From: Rugamonas rubra
Lineage (GTDB): Bacteria > Pseudomonadota > Gammaproteobacteria > Burkholderiales > Burkholderiaceae_D
NCBI RefSeq assembly: GCF_900114705.1
Contig: NZ_FOTW01000012.1
Span: 62,001-126,000, forward strand
DNA length: 64,000 nucleotides
Direction: 5' to 3'
Shown here: positions 9,111-18,985 of the stretch, in pieces
Position numbering within the stretch: position 1 is the stretch's first letter
Layout of the letters: every line of letters starts with the position of its first letter
Translations under genes and position numbers: made by a program
Notes under the pieces: generated by a model
What the model was told of the DNA's origin: nothing
Databases searched by the model: none
What the model saw: only the letters and a program-made list of their open reading frames with translations

Positions 9111-9809
9111 ATGCCTACATTTTCCGTAACCGGGGACGTCGATCCCTTCCTGCACGTATCGCTGAAACAGGGCGAAAAGATCTACTGCGAGTCGGACGCG
9201 ATGGTCATGATGGAGGCGACCCTCGACTTGAAGGGCAAGGTCACCGGCGGCATCGCCAGCGCGTTGATGCGCCGCTTCGCCAACGGCGAGTCGTTCTTCC
9301 AGCAGCATATCGAGGCGGTGCGCGGCGAGGGCGATTGCCTGCTGTCGCCCACCCTGCCCGGCGCGGTGCAGGTGATCGACGTCGGCGCGCGCCAGTACAT
9401 GCTGAGCGACGGCGCCTTCGTCGCCGCCAGCTCCGGCGTCGAGCTGAAGGTGCGCACCCAGAGCCTGGGCAACGCCCTGTTCGCGCAGAGCGGCGGCTTC
9501 TTCATCACCGAGACGGCCGGCAGCGGCCAGGTGGCGGTGTCGGGCTTCGGTTCGATGTCGCAACTGGAGGTCGTGCCGGGCAAGGACGTGGTGATCGACA
9601 ACTCGCACGTGGTCTGCTGGGACAGCTCGCTGCACTACGAGATCTCGGTCACCACCGGCGGCTCGGGCGGCGGCTTCCTCGGCAACCTGGTCAACAGCCA
9701 GACCAGCGGCGAGGGCATGGTGCTGCGCTTCTCGGGCACGGGCAAGGTGCTGGTCTGCTCGCGCAACCGCAACGCCTTCCTGAGCTGGACCCAGCGCCGC
9801 GCGTCGTAG
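9111..9809 (+). CDS. TIGR00266 / AIM24-family protein
   Basis: 232 aa. The all-beta repeat pattern fits the TIGR00266 (AIM24-like) family: KQGEKIYCESDAMVMMEA, FFQQHIEAVRGEGDCLLSPTLPG, SGGFFITETAGSG, VVDNSHVV-type and GFLGNLVNS motifs. Such proteins often accompany TerD-family genes; some have been linked to membrane or stress functions, but no activity is established. AAGGAGAG lies just before the ATG. It sits between the two TerD-family genes, spaced 91 and 85 bp from them, and is probably cotranscribed. Confidence 0.85.
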   Translation: MPTFSVTGDVDPFLHVSLKQGEKIYCESDAMVMMEATLDLKGKVTGGIASALMRRFANGESFFQQHIEAVRGEGDCLLSPTLPGAVQVIDVGARQYMLSDGAFVAASSGVELKVRTQSLGNALFAQSGGFFITETAGSGQVAVSGFGSMSQLEVVPGKDVVIDNSHVVCWDSSLHYEISVTTGGSGGGFLGNLVNSQTSGEGMVLRFSGTGKVLVCSRNRNAFLSWTQRRAS

Positions 9810-9894
9810 CGCGGCAAGGCGGCAACAACACAATCAATCAGTAGCAAGCGCCGGCCCCGGCCGGCGCGCCCACCGAATACACAAGGAGTTTCAC

Positions 9895-10476
9895 ATGTCA
9901 GTCAATCTGCAAAAAGGCCAGAAAATCTCGCTGGAGAAGGAAAGCGGCGGCGCCCTCGGCAAGGTCACCATGGGCCTGGGTTGGGACGCTATCAAGACCA
10001 AGGGCTTCCTCGGCTTCGGTTCGAAGTCCGAGGCGGTCGACCTGGACGCCTCGTGCGTGATGTTCGACGAGTCCAACCGTCCGCTCGACGTGATCTGGTT
10101 CCGCCAGTTGAAGAGCCGCGACGGCAGCGTGGTCCACACCGGCGACAACCGCACCGGCGCCGGCGACGGCGACGACGAACAGATCAATGTCGATCTGAAC
10201 GCGGTGCCGGCCGCCGCGCGCAGCCTGGTGTTCACCGTCAACAGCTTCACCGGGCAGAACTTCTCCCAGGTGGAGAACGCCTATTGCCGCCTGCTCGACG
10301 CGGCCAACGGCAAGGAAGTGGCGCGCTTCAACCTGTCGGTGCAGGGCAGCCACACGGCGCAGATCATGGCCAAGGTATACCGCCACAACGGCGAATGGAA
10401 GATGCACGCGATCGGCGAGAACGCCAGCGGCCGCACCTTCGACGATCTGCTGCCGCTGATCGTGCCGCACCTGTAA
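9895..10476 (+). CDS. Second TerD-family protein (TerZ/TerX-like)
   Basis: 193 aa beginning MSVNLQKGQKISLEKE. It shares GLGWDA, DLDASCVMFD and the calcium-site signature GDNRTGAGDGDDEQ with the upstream TerD, but has an extra loop (IKTKGFLGFGSKSE) after GLGWDA and a longer C-terminus (GRTFDDLLPLIVPHL). Length and insert resemble TerZ/TerX-type paralogues, so I give no symbol. AAGGAG precedes the ATG by 8 nt. It is the last gene of the cluster and is followed by a strong intrinsic terminator. Confidence 0.9.
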   Translation: MSVNLQKGQKISLEKESGGALGKVTMGLGWDAIKTKGFLGFGSKSEAVDLDASCVMFDESNRPLDVIWFRQLKSRDGSVVHTGDNRTGAGDGDDEQINVDLNAVPAAARSLVFTVNSFTGQNFSQVENAYCRLLDAANGKEVARFNLSVQGSHTAQIMAKVYRHNGEWKMHAIGENASGRTFDDLLPLIVPHL

Positions 10477-10532
10477 TCCGAGTTAGCCGGCGCGGCAAGG
10501 CCTGGTACCGGCCTTGTCTTGCCACGCCGCTG

Positions 10533-10567
10533 CGGCGCCACCTTCCCGGTGGCGCCGTTTTTGTTTT
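10533..10567 (+). terminator. Intrinsic terminator of the ter cluster
   Basis: A 10-bp perfect stem (CGGCGCCACC at 10533-10542, GGTGGCGCCG at 10548-10557) with a 5-nt loop is followed by TTTTTGTTTT. It lies 57 bp after the last TerD-family stop codon and 16 bp before the end of the convergent MFS gene. Confidence 0.9.
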
Positions 10568-10582
10568 CCTCGCCGATTTTCC

Positions 10583-11797
10583 TCAGACGGCTTCGGCCAG
10601 CGCCACGCGCTGCCGCGTCGCGGCCAGGTAGCTGGCCAGCGACACCAGCGCAAAGCCCAGCAGCACCGTCAACAGCACGGCCGGCGCCGGCGCGCGCGCG
10701 ATGATGGCGGCCACCGCCAACGGCCCGGCGGCGCGCGCCACCAGCGCCGGCCCGGCCAGCGCGCCGGCGATGGCGCCGTAGTTCTCGCGGCCGAACAGCG
10801 CCGCCGGCAGGGTGCCCTTGACGATGGTCAGGATGCCGTTGCTCAGTCCATACAGGGTGCAATACAAGGCCAGCGCCCACTGGCGGGCGCCGAACAACAG
10901 CAGCACCAGCAGCGCCGCCGGCAGCGCGGCGAAGGTGAACTTGCCGATGGTCTGCGGCAGCGCGTGGCGGCCCAGCGTCATCTCGCCGACGCGGCCGGCC
11001 ACCTGCATCGGGCCGACCAGCGCGGCCAGCGCCACCGCCAGCGCCGGGGCGTGGCCGAACTGGACGAACATGGGAATCAGCTGCACCGACATGGCCGAGA
11101 AGATGAAGCTGTTGGCGGCGAAGGCCAGCGCCAGTTTCCAAAACGCCGGATGGCGCAGCGCCTCGTGCAGCGTGTGGCTGCGCTCGGCCGCCGTGGTCAC
11201 CGTGGCCGCCGTGGTGGGGCCGGCGGCCGGCGCGGCCGGGGGGCGGCCGGCCAGCAGCAGGTGCAGCGGCAGGCAGACGGCGATCTGCAGCGCGCCGTAC
11301 AGGGCGTAGGTGTCGCGCCAGCCGAGCAGCTGGTCGAGTTGCTGGGTCAACGGCCAGAACACGGTGCTGGCGAAGCCGCCGAACAGGGTCAGCGTGGAGA
11401 TGGCCTGGCGGCCCCGCGCGCCGAACTCGCGGTTGATGGTGGCGAAGGCCGCCTCGTACATGGTCAGCGCCATCGCCAGCCCGAGCACCGCCCAGGCGGC
11501 GAAGTAGAGCGGCAGGCTGTGGCTGCGGCTGAGCAGCAGCATGCCGGCGCCCGACACCAGCGAGCCGGCGCCCATCACCAGGCGGCCGCCGTGGCGGTCG
11601 AGCAGCACGCCGACCGGGGTGGCGACGAGGCCGGACACCAGCAGGCTGAGCGAGAAGGCGCCGAGCACCGCCTCGGCGCGCCAGCCGGTCTCCAGGCGGA
11701 TCTGCGGCGCCAGTACGGCGATGGCGTAGTACAGCGAGCCCCACGAGAGGATTTGCGTGACGGCCAGGACGGCGATGGTTTTTCGGGCTGGGTGCAT
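10583..11797 (-). CDS. MFS transporter
   Basis: 404 aa from the ATG at 11797; the frame stays open upstream but has no start-like context. About 12 hydrophobic segments are seen, with the MFS loop 2-3 motif as GVLLDRHGGRLVM near residue 65 and a central hydrophilic stretch around residue 190. The N-terminus (TQILSWGSLYYAIAVLAPQI) resembles a subgroup of MFS permeases often annotated as oxalate/formate- or cyanate-type carriers; the substrate cannot be called. It is divergent from the HDOD gene (130-bp spacer) and convergent with the ter cluster. A minus-strand TACGAT with TGCCAA 17 bp upstream, near 11838-11866, is a weak promoter candidate. Confidence 0.8.
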   Translation of the reverse strand: MHPARKTIAVLAVTQILSWGSLYYAIAVLAPQIRLETGWRAEAVLGAFSLSLLVSGLVATPVGVLLDRHGGRLVMGAGSLVSGAGMLLLSRSHSLPLYFAAWAVLGLAMALTMYEAAFATINREFGARGRQAISTLTLFGGFASTVFWPLTQQLDQLLGWRDTYALYGALQIAVCLPLHLLLAGRPPAAPAAGPTTAATVTTAAERSHTLHEALRHPAFWKLALAFAANSFIFSAMSVQLIPMFVQFGHAPALAVALAALVGPMQVAGRVGEMTLGRHALPQTIGKFTFAALPAALLVLLLFGARQWALALYCTLYGLSNGILTIVKGTLPAALFGRENYGAIAGALAGPALVARAAGPLAVAAIIARAPAPAVLLTVLLGFALVSLASYLAATRQRVALAEAV

Positions 11798-11912
11798 GGT
11801 GGCTAGCGGATGGCGAGTTGGTTCCGACCGGAAAGATCGTACACCAATCTTGCCGATTTGGCAGCACCGCCGCCTGTTTGGCGTCAACGCTCGGGCGCGC
11901 GCCCACCGGCAC

Positions 11913-11928
11913 CGGTATAATGTTGCAA
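11913..11928 (+). promoter_or_regulatory. TATAAT promoter box placed directly on the HDOD start codon
   Basis: CGGTATAAT ends at 11921 and the ATG of the HDOD gene begins at 11928. A -10 here would start transcription at or within a base or two of the start codon, predicting a leaderless mRNA. No Shine-Dalgarno is present and no -35 match is visible. Confidence 0.45.
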
Positions 11929-12758
11929 TGGAAAAACTTAAGGACCTCTCGCTCATCGTCTCGCAGGCCGCCCGTGGCGAGCTGGTGTTCCCCACCAGCG
12001 TCAACGCCGCGCTGCGCCTGCAACTGGCGCTGAGCGATCCGGACTGCCACAGCGAGGATGTGATCCGCAAGGTGCTGGGCGAGCCGCTGCTGGCGGCGCG
12101 CACGGTGGCCTTGTCGAACGCGGCGGTGTTCAAGCGCAGCGGCGAGACCGTCACCAGCGTGCGCGGCGCCGTCATGCGGGTCGGCTACCGCAACCTGTAC
12201 ACCATGGCCGCCGCGATGGTGGTGCGCCAGTTCGGCAGCCGCATCCACGACGCCGCGCTGCGCCACAAGGCCGAGCGGTTGTGGCAGCACACCGCCCACG
12301 TGGCAGCGCTGGCCCACGTGGTGGCGCGCAAGATCACCGGCGTCGACGCCGACACCGCGCTGTTCGCCGGCATCGTCCACGAGGCGGGCGGCTTCTACCT
12401 GCTGTCGCGCGCCGACGACATGCCCGGCCTGCTCGAGCATCCCGAGGAGTGGCTGGGGCCGGCGCAAGAGATCATCAGCCGCGAGATGATGCGCAAGATG
12501 GCGATCCCCGAGGCGGTCGCCCAGGCCATCGTCACGCTGCCCGGCGCCGTGCTGACGCCGCCGCCGAGCGGCCTGCGCGACACCCTGTTGATCGCCAAGC
12601 GCTTGGCGCCGGTGCCCTCGCCGATGTATGTGCCGGCCGGCGAGGCGCGCCGCAACGCGGCGCTCGAGCACTTCGTCAACGACAACGAGGTGCTCGACCG
12701 CGTGCTGGTCGAGTCGGCCGACGAGGCCCGCTCGATGAGCGCGGCCCTGCTGGCCTGA
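11928..12758 (+). CDS. HDOD-domain signalling protein
   Basis: 276 aa, MEKLKDLS start. The HDOD pattern runs from residue ~20 to ~215: SVNAALRLQ, VIRKVLGEPLLAARTVALSNAAVF, VTSVRGAVMRVGYRNL, and LFAGIVHEAGGFYLLS where an HD-type His-Glu survives. HDOD proteins lack the full HD metal site and act as scaffolds in signalling, often with cyclic-di-GMP or stress pathways. No second domain is present, so it is a stand-alone form. No ribosome-binding site precedes the ATG, and a TATAAT box sits 6 bp upstream. It is convergent with the ABC permease gene, 20 bp away. Confidence 0.85.
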   Translation: MEKLKDLSLIVSQAARGELVFPTSVNAALRLQLALSDPDCHSEDVIRKVLGEPLLAARTVALSNAAVFKRSGETVTSVRGAVMRVGYRNLYTMAAAMVVRQFGSRIHDAALRHKAERLWQHTAHVAALAHVVARKITGVDADTALFAGIVHEAGGFYLLSRADDMPGLLEHPEEWLGPAQEIISREMMRKMAIPEAVAQAIVTLPGAVLTPPPSGLRDTLLIAKRLAPVPSPMYVPAGEARRNAALEHFVNDNEVLDRVLVESADEARSMSAALLA

Positions 12759-12778
12759 GCCGGCGCGCCGGCCCGCCG

Positions 12779-15258
12779 TCAGCGCCAGAACTGGTAGCCG
12801 AGCACCAGCGCGTTGTAGATCGCGTGCACCAGCATCGGCGCCAGCAGCACCTTGGCGCGCTGGTAGGCCAGCGCGGTGCACAGGCCGAGCAGGAACACCG
12901 GCAGCATCGACAGCGGCGGGTGGACGATGGCGAACACCGCCGCGCTGACCAGGGCCGCCGGCAGCGGCGCCATCGAGCGGCGCAGGCCGCCGAAGATCAG
13001 GCCACGGAAGATGAACTCCTCGCATAGCGGCGCGGCCAGCACGCCGAGCAGCAGCATCCAGCCGCGCTGCTGCGCCGTTTGCTGGGCCATCTGCCGGACC
13101 GTCTGCGCCACCGCCGGCAGCGGGTCGTTCAGCAGCCAGTACAAATAGCCCAGCCCCGCGACGGCCGCCAGCAGGCCCAGGCCGACACCCCAGGCCAGCA
13201 CTGCGGCCGGCCGCGCGCCGCGCAGCAGCGGCGGTTGGCCGGCGGTTTTGGCGCGCCAGTAGACCAGCCGCGTCAGCAGGTACACCGCCGCGCCGGCGAT
13301 GGCGAAGGCCTGCACCAGCGTCGCCAGGTCGACGTGGCGGATGTCGTCGGCCAGCACGTAGCTGGCCACGCCCTGCAGCACGAAGAACAGGGTGGCGGCG
13401 ATCAGGCCGTCGGCGGCGGCGACGCGGGCCGGCGGCGCGGCGGCCGGGTCGAGCAGGTAGGGCAGCTCGTCGCGCGCCTTCTGCCACAGCGCCAGCGCCA
13501 GCGCGCCGCTCAGCACGATGACCACCAGCTTCTGCGCCCACAGCTCGGTGTAGATGGCATAGAGGTAGAAGCTGGTCAGCAGCATGTATAGATAAACGTA
13601 GGTGGGGCGCACGCGGTGGCGCATCTCGGTGGCCTGCGGGTCGCAGGCGAACACGCCGAGCGAGACGGCGATCAGCGAGTAGATCGGCACGCCGGCGACG
13701 ACGATGGCCAGCAGCACCAGCAACTGCCAGTCCAGCGTCGGTGCCAGCCAGGCGCCGAGGCCGAACAGCGCCAGCGGATACACCAGGGCCAGCGCGCCCC
13801 ACAGCTGGGCTTTCTCCATCAACACGCTGTCGATCCGGCGCGGAAAGGTGTACAGCAGCCACAGTACCTGGCCCTCGTTGTTCAGCGTCTGGAAGGCCGA
13901 CAGCATCAACACGTAGGCGCCGATGCCGAAGGCCATGGCGGCCAGCAGCGTGGGGTGCTTGCCGAGTTCGGGGATGCTGTCGAGGCCGCCGTTGAAGACC
14001 AGCTGGCTGCCGACGATCGCCACCGGCAGCAGCAGGCTTTGCGTCAGGAAGGCGGTGTCGCGGCTGAGCAGGCGCAGCTCGCGCCGCTTGACCGGCGACG
14101 CCAACATGCGCCGCAACGCGCCGAGCAGGCCGCCACCGCGCGGCGGGCTGGCCGCGCGCCCGGCCATGGAATCGGCCGCCGTGTGGGCTCCCGAGCCGGC
14201 CGCCGAATTGGCCGCCGGCCGGGTTGCCGCCTCGGCCGGCACGGCCACGCGCGCTCGCGCGGCGGCGCGCGGGCGCGCCCGCTCGCGCGAGCCGGCCGCC
14301 ACCACGCCGTCGCGCAACTGCCAGCGCAGCAGCGCCACGCCGGCCCACAGCAGCGCGGCGGTGGCCGCCAGCAGCAGCGCCCAGCCCTGCGCCGCCAAGG
14401 CCGGCGTCGGCGCGGCCAGCGCGCGCAGCGCCAGGCCGGGCGGCGTCCAGCCGGGCCAGGCGGGGAAGGCGCGCGCCCAGTCCAGCGTGAAGCCGCTGGC
14501 CAGTGGCATGCTGAACGACATCGCCAGATACATGAACGGCAGGCCGGCCAGGCCGCACAGCGCCTGCAGGTTGCGCAGTTGGGCGGCCGGCAGCGCCATG
14601 CGCAGGCCGGTGTCGGCGATGGTGCGCAGCAGCGCCGCCAGCGACAGCAGCAGCGCGGTGGCCGCCAAGCTGAGCAGCGGCGCGCTCCAGCGGTAGCCGG
14701 CGAACCAGGCCAGCATGCCCAGCGCCGGCCACAGCGCCAGGATGCCGGCCGGGTTGGTCAAGCTGCGTTCCAGCACGCGGCCCCACAGCAGCGGGCCGCG
14801 GCGCAGCGGCAGCGTGACCAGCCACTCCAAGTCCCAGTCCGGCTGGGCCAGCTCGCGGCTGCCCAGCGGCAGCAAGATGCTGACCATGAACAGCAGGCTC
14901 AGATTCATCGTCAGCGCCCGCGTCATGGCCGGGCTGAGCGGCGCTTGCGTCACCGCGCGCTCGGCGGCGGCCATGTCGAACTGGGCGCCGCGCAGCTGGC
15001 AGGCGCTGGCCGCGTCGAGTTTGCAGTGCAGCGTGACGACGGTGGTGCGCGCCATCTGCAGGAAGCTGAACGACATCACCAGGGCGACGATCGCGGTCAG
15101 CAGCCATTGGCCGCGCCGCTTGGTGGGCGTGGCCTTGCGTGCGCCCGGCGCCGCCGCCTTGGCCTTGCCGGCGAAGGCGCCCGCCGCCTGGTTGAGCAGG
15201 CGGCGCAGGCGCAGCCGCGCCAGCAGCCACATGGCGCGGCCGCTCGACGGCGGCGCGG

Positions 15259-15262
<4 letters not shown>
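12779..15262 (-). CDS. ABC exporter permease fused to CPBP intramembrane protease
   Basis: 827 aa from ATG at 15262, which overlaps the ATPase stop (ATGA). An N-terminal ABC-2-like permease half has repeated hydrophobic segments (residues ~50-320). A ~60-residue Ala/Arg/Pro low-complexity linker is followed by a second membrane half (~390-650). The C-terminal ~120 residues are a CPBP/Abi domain with APLCEEFIFRGLIFG as the catalytic EExxxR motif, FAIVH and AIYNALVLG. CPBP domains cleave membrane peptides or prenylated proteins in some systems. The ATPase partner is encoded directly upstream. The substrate is unknown; peptide or antibiotic export is a guess from similar fusions. The much longer open frame through the ATPase gene region is a shadow in that part. 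Confidence 0.85.
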
Positions 15263-15996
<734 letters not shown>

Positions 15997-16189
15997 GCGC
16001 GTCCCCGGTCGAGGCCGGCGAGGCCGTGTGGGCGGGCGCGCCGGACAATGTGATAGATAATTTTGTTTATCTTAACATTGCCGCGAACGCAAAAAAAAGT
16101 GCGCGGCGCGGCGTCACACTGTACTGCTGGAACGCGGCCGGCGGCTTGTTCCGGCGCAAGCGCCGGCCGTCGCCGGCCTTGCCGCTGGC

Positions 16190-16867
16190 CTAGTGCTGGC
16201 CGTACAGGCTCATGCCGAAGCGCTCGGTGCGCGGCAGCCAGTTGCCCTCGATGTCGGCCGAGGCCAGGATGCGCTCGGCGCGGCCGATCAGCAGGGCGCG
16301 CGGCACCAGGCCGATATAGCGCGAGTCCTGGCTGTTGTCGCGGTTGTCGCCCAACATCATGAACTGCTCGGGCGGGATGGTGATCGCGGCGAAGTCGCGC
16401 TTGGCGCGCACCTCGGGCAGCAGCTGGATGCGGTGCTGGCCGGCGCCGATGCTCTCGCGCAGCTGCACGCTGGCCAGCTTGCCGGCGCTGGCAATGGTCT
16501 CGCTGCCGCTGCCGAGCATGGCGTAGTCGGCCGGCTGGCCGTTGATGATCAGGTGCTCGTCGCGCATTTCGACGCGGTCGCCGGGCAGGGCGATGATGCG
16601 CTTGATCAACCGGGTGCCGCCCTGCGGCGAGGAGAAGGTGACGATGTCGCCGCGCTGCGGCTCGCCGGTCTTGCCCAGCACGATGTCGGTCAGCGGCACC
16701 TTGACGTTGTAGGCCAGGCGGTTGACGAAGACCACGTCGCCCTCGAGCAGGTTGGGGTGCATCGAGGCCGAGGGGATCGGGTTCCAGTCCGCCACGGCGG
16801 TGCGGAAGATGCCGAACAGCATCAGGAACAGCAGAAAGCCCTTGTTGGCGCGCGCCCAGTTTGTCAT
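16190..16867 (-). CDS. lepB: Signal peptidase I, short single-anchor form
   Basis: 225 aa. One N-terminal membrane anchor (GFLLFLMLFGIF) precedes the S26 catalytic serine motif PSASMHP (Ser35) and the general-base lysine in RLIKRIIALPGD (Lys89). The GDNRDNSQDSR box is near residue 175. It removes signal peptides on the outer face of the inner membrane. At 225 aa with one anchor it is shorter than the usual proteobacterial two-anchor LepB, and it is not next to lepA, rnc or era. It may therefore be a second, accessory peptidase. AAGGAG lies 7 nt upstream of the ATG. Confidence 0.9.
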   Translation of the reverse strand: MTNWARANKGFLLFLMLFGIFRTAVADWNPIPSASMHPNLLEGDVVFVNRLAYNVKVPLTDIVLGKTGEPQRGDIVTFSSPQGGTRLIKRIIALPGDRVEMRDEHLIINGQPADYAMLGSGSETIASAGKLASVQLRESIGAGQHRIQLLPEVRAKRDFAAITIPPEQFMMLGDNRDNSQDSRYIGLVPRALLIGRAERILASADIEGNWLPRTERFGMSLYGQH

Positions 16868-17001
16868 CTCATATCTCCTTGGTGGTGTGGTGCAGCGTTG
16901 CCATCATCATATCGGAAACTTAAGCGCGGCTTAGCCGGCGCCGCCAGCCGCGCGCGCCGTTGTCTTGCCGCCGCGCCGGCCTGCCCGGTCCGTCGGCGTG
17001 C

Positions 17002-17745
17002 CTAGTCCGCCGGCGCGAAGGCGGCCAGCAGTTGGCGCTGGCCCTTGGCCGCCACCGCCAGGGCGCGGCTGTCCAGCTCGCGCTCGACCCAGCCACGGCG
17101 CAGCGCCAGTTGCAGCAACGCCGCGCCGAGCGCGCCGCCGATGTGCGGCCGGCGCTCGCTCCAGTCCAGGCAGGGACAGGCGAAGCGGCGGCGCAGCTTG
17201 CGCAGCGCCGCCAGGTCGATGCCGGCGCGGGCGAAGCCGGCCTCGCCGGCCGCGCTCAGCGCATATTCGGCAGCGCCACCGATGCCGACATCGCCACCGC
17301 CGCCGCCGGTGCCGGCCTCGCTGGCGGCCGTGCCGGCCAGCCAACCCTGGGCGGCGATCTGGTCGTGCAGCGCCACCGCCACCGTGCCGGCCATGTGGTC
17401 GTAGCAGGTGCGGGCGTGGCGCAGCCGGTCCGGCGTGTTGGGCTGGAAGGCCGGGCGCGGCAGGCCGGCCACCACCAGCAGCGCCTCGAGGGCGGCGCCG
17501 ACGTCGGCGCTGGCCAGCGTGTAGTAGCGGTGCTTGCCCTGGGCGACCATGTCGATCAGGCGCTCGTCGCGCAGGCGCGCCAGGTGGGCGCTGGCGGTCG
17601 ACGGGCTGACCTCGCCGACCACCGACAGCTCGGTGCTGGTGCGGGCGTGGCCGTCGAGCAGGCAGCACAGCATGCGCGCCCGCGCCGGCTCGGCGATGGC
17701 GCCGGCGATGCGGGCCAGATGGTTGTCGGCGTTGTGTGCATCCAT
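17002..17745 (-). CDS. ArsR-family transcriptional regulator
   Basis: 247 aa from ATG at 17745 (MDAHNADNH). The ArsR winged helix spans residues ~8-95 (AIAEPARARMLCCLLDG, SPSTASAHLARLRDERL, GKHRYYTLA). A ~150-residue C-terminal extension contains a second helical module with the conserved-looking CPCLDWSERRPHIGGALGAALL. The CPC pair could be a ligand or metal site but lies outside the usual ArsR metal box. The gene is divergent from the P450 gene with a 76-bp spacer, so the P450-monooxygenase pair is its probable target and it may self-regulate. A Gly-rich insert (near residues 165-175) is unusual. Confidence 0.85.
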   Translation of the reverse strand: MDAHNADNHLARIAGAIAEPARARMLCCLLDGHARTSTELSVVGEVSPSTASAHLARLRDERLIDMVAQGKHRYYTLASADVGAALEALLVVAGLPRPAFQPNTPDRLRHARTCYDHMAGTVAVALHDQIAAQGWLAGTAASEAGTGGGGGDVGIGGAAEYALSAAGEAGFARAGIDLAALRKLRRRFACPCLDWSERRPHIGGALGAALLQLALRRGWVERELDSRALAVAAKGQRQLLAAFAPAD

Positions 17746-17821
17746 GATGTGGTCGCGGGCGAAGTGTGGGTGGCGGGGGCCCAGCATACTGCCACTTCCC
17801 ACCACCCGCAACGGAAATTCC

Positions 17822-18985
17822 ATGCAGCCTAGCGATCCCATCGCCGCCGTCGTCCACGCCGACCCCTATCCCTACTACGCCACGCTGGCCGCCCGGCCCG
17901 GCTTGCTGTTCGAGCCGCGCCTGAACCTGTGGCTGGCGGCCGGCGCGGCCAGCGCGCGCGCCGTGCTGGAGCACGCCGATTGCCTGGTGCGTCCGCTCGG
18001 CGAACCGGTGCCGGCGGCCATCGCCGGCGCGCCGGCCGGCCGCGTTTTCGCCGAGCTGGTGCGCATGAACGAGGGCGCGCGCCATAGCCAGCCCAAACTG
18101 GCGCTGCAGCGCGCGCTGGCCGGCGTGGATACGCAGGCGGCGCGGCGCCGTGCGCACCTGCTGGGACTAGCGTTGTGGCGCGACCGTGAGTGCGGCGGCG
18201 GTGGTGATCTGGCCGACTGGATGGCGGCGCTGCCGGTGTCGGTGGTGGCCAGTTTGATCGGCTTTGCCGACGCCGAGCTGCCGGCCGTGGCGGCCTGGAT
18301 GGGCGAGTTCGTCGCCTGCCTGTCGCCGCTCAGCGACGCCGGGCAGCTGGCGCGCGCCCACCAGGCGGCGACCGCGCTGCTGGCCAGCTTTAGGGTTCTG
18401 CTGCGGCACGCCTCGGCCCGGCCGGAGACGCTGCTGGCGCAGGTGTTGGCCGAGGCCGAGACGGTCGGCTGGGACCAAGCCGACGGCCTGCTGGCCAATC
18501 TGGTCGGGCTGCTGTCGCAAACCTACGAGGCCACCGCCGGCTTGCTCGGCAACGCCCTGATCGCGCGCCAGCGCCAGACCGATGCGGCCGGCGCGAGCGT
18601 AGCGGGCGGCGCGCCGGCACGCGACGACGGTCCGCAATGGGCCGCCGCGCTGGTGGCGGCGGTCAGCCGCGACGACCCGCCGGTGCAGAACACGCGGCGC
18701 TTCGTCGCGCGCGACTGCGTGGTGGCCGGCACGCCGCTGCTGGCCGGCCAGACGGTGCTGGTGCTGCTGGCCGCCGCCAACCACGACCCGGCCGGCGCCG
18801 GCGCCGTCTTCGGCTTCGGCCATGGCGCCCACGCCTGCCCCGGCCACGCCCTGGCCTGCGCCGTCGCCGCCGGCGCGCTGCAGGCGGCGGCCGAGCTGCC
18901 GCTGCCGGCGCGGCTGGCGTGGCGCTACCGGCCGTCGCACAACGGCCGCATCCCGCTTTTCTCCAACCCGCAGCAGGCAGCATGA
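17822..18985 (+). CDS. Atypical cytochrome P450
   Basis: 387 aa. The heme-thiolate loop is intact: FGFGHGAHACPG with Cys339, followed by HALA. Other hallmarks are altered. The K-helix ExxR reads A-V-S-R (Ala280, Arg283) in front of the conserved DPPVQNTRR. The I-helix AG-x-E-T-T reads QTYEAT. The meander between NHDP and FGFG is nearly absent, against ~20 residues in typical bacterial CYPs. Heme binding looks possible, but O2 activation and folding may differ. A canonical electron partner is not encoded nearby. The small monooxygenase-like gene overlaps its stop, and the ArsR gene is divergent. The substrate is unknown. Confidence 0.85.
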   Translation: MQPSDPIAAVVHADPYPYYATLAARPGLLFEPRLNLWLAAGAASARAVLEHADCLVRPLGEPVPAAIAGAPAGRVFAELVRMNEGARHSQPKLALQRALAGVDTQAARRRAHLLGLALWRDRECGGGGDLADWMAALPVSVVASLIGFADAELPAVAAWMGEFVACLSPLSDAGQLARAHQAATALLASFRVLLRHASARPETLLAQVLAEAETVGWDQADGLLANLVGLLSQTYEATAGLLGNALIARQRQTDAAGASVAGGAPARDDGPQWAAALVAAVSRDDPPVQNTRRFVARDCVVAGTPLLAGQTVLVLLAAANHDPAGAGAVFGFGHGAHACPGHALACAVAAGALQAAAELPLPARLAWRYRPSHNGRIPLFSNPQQAA

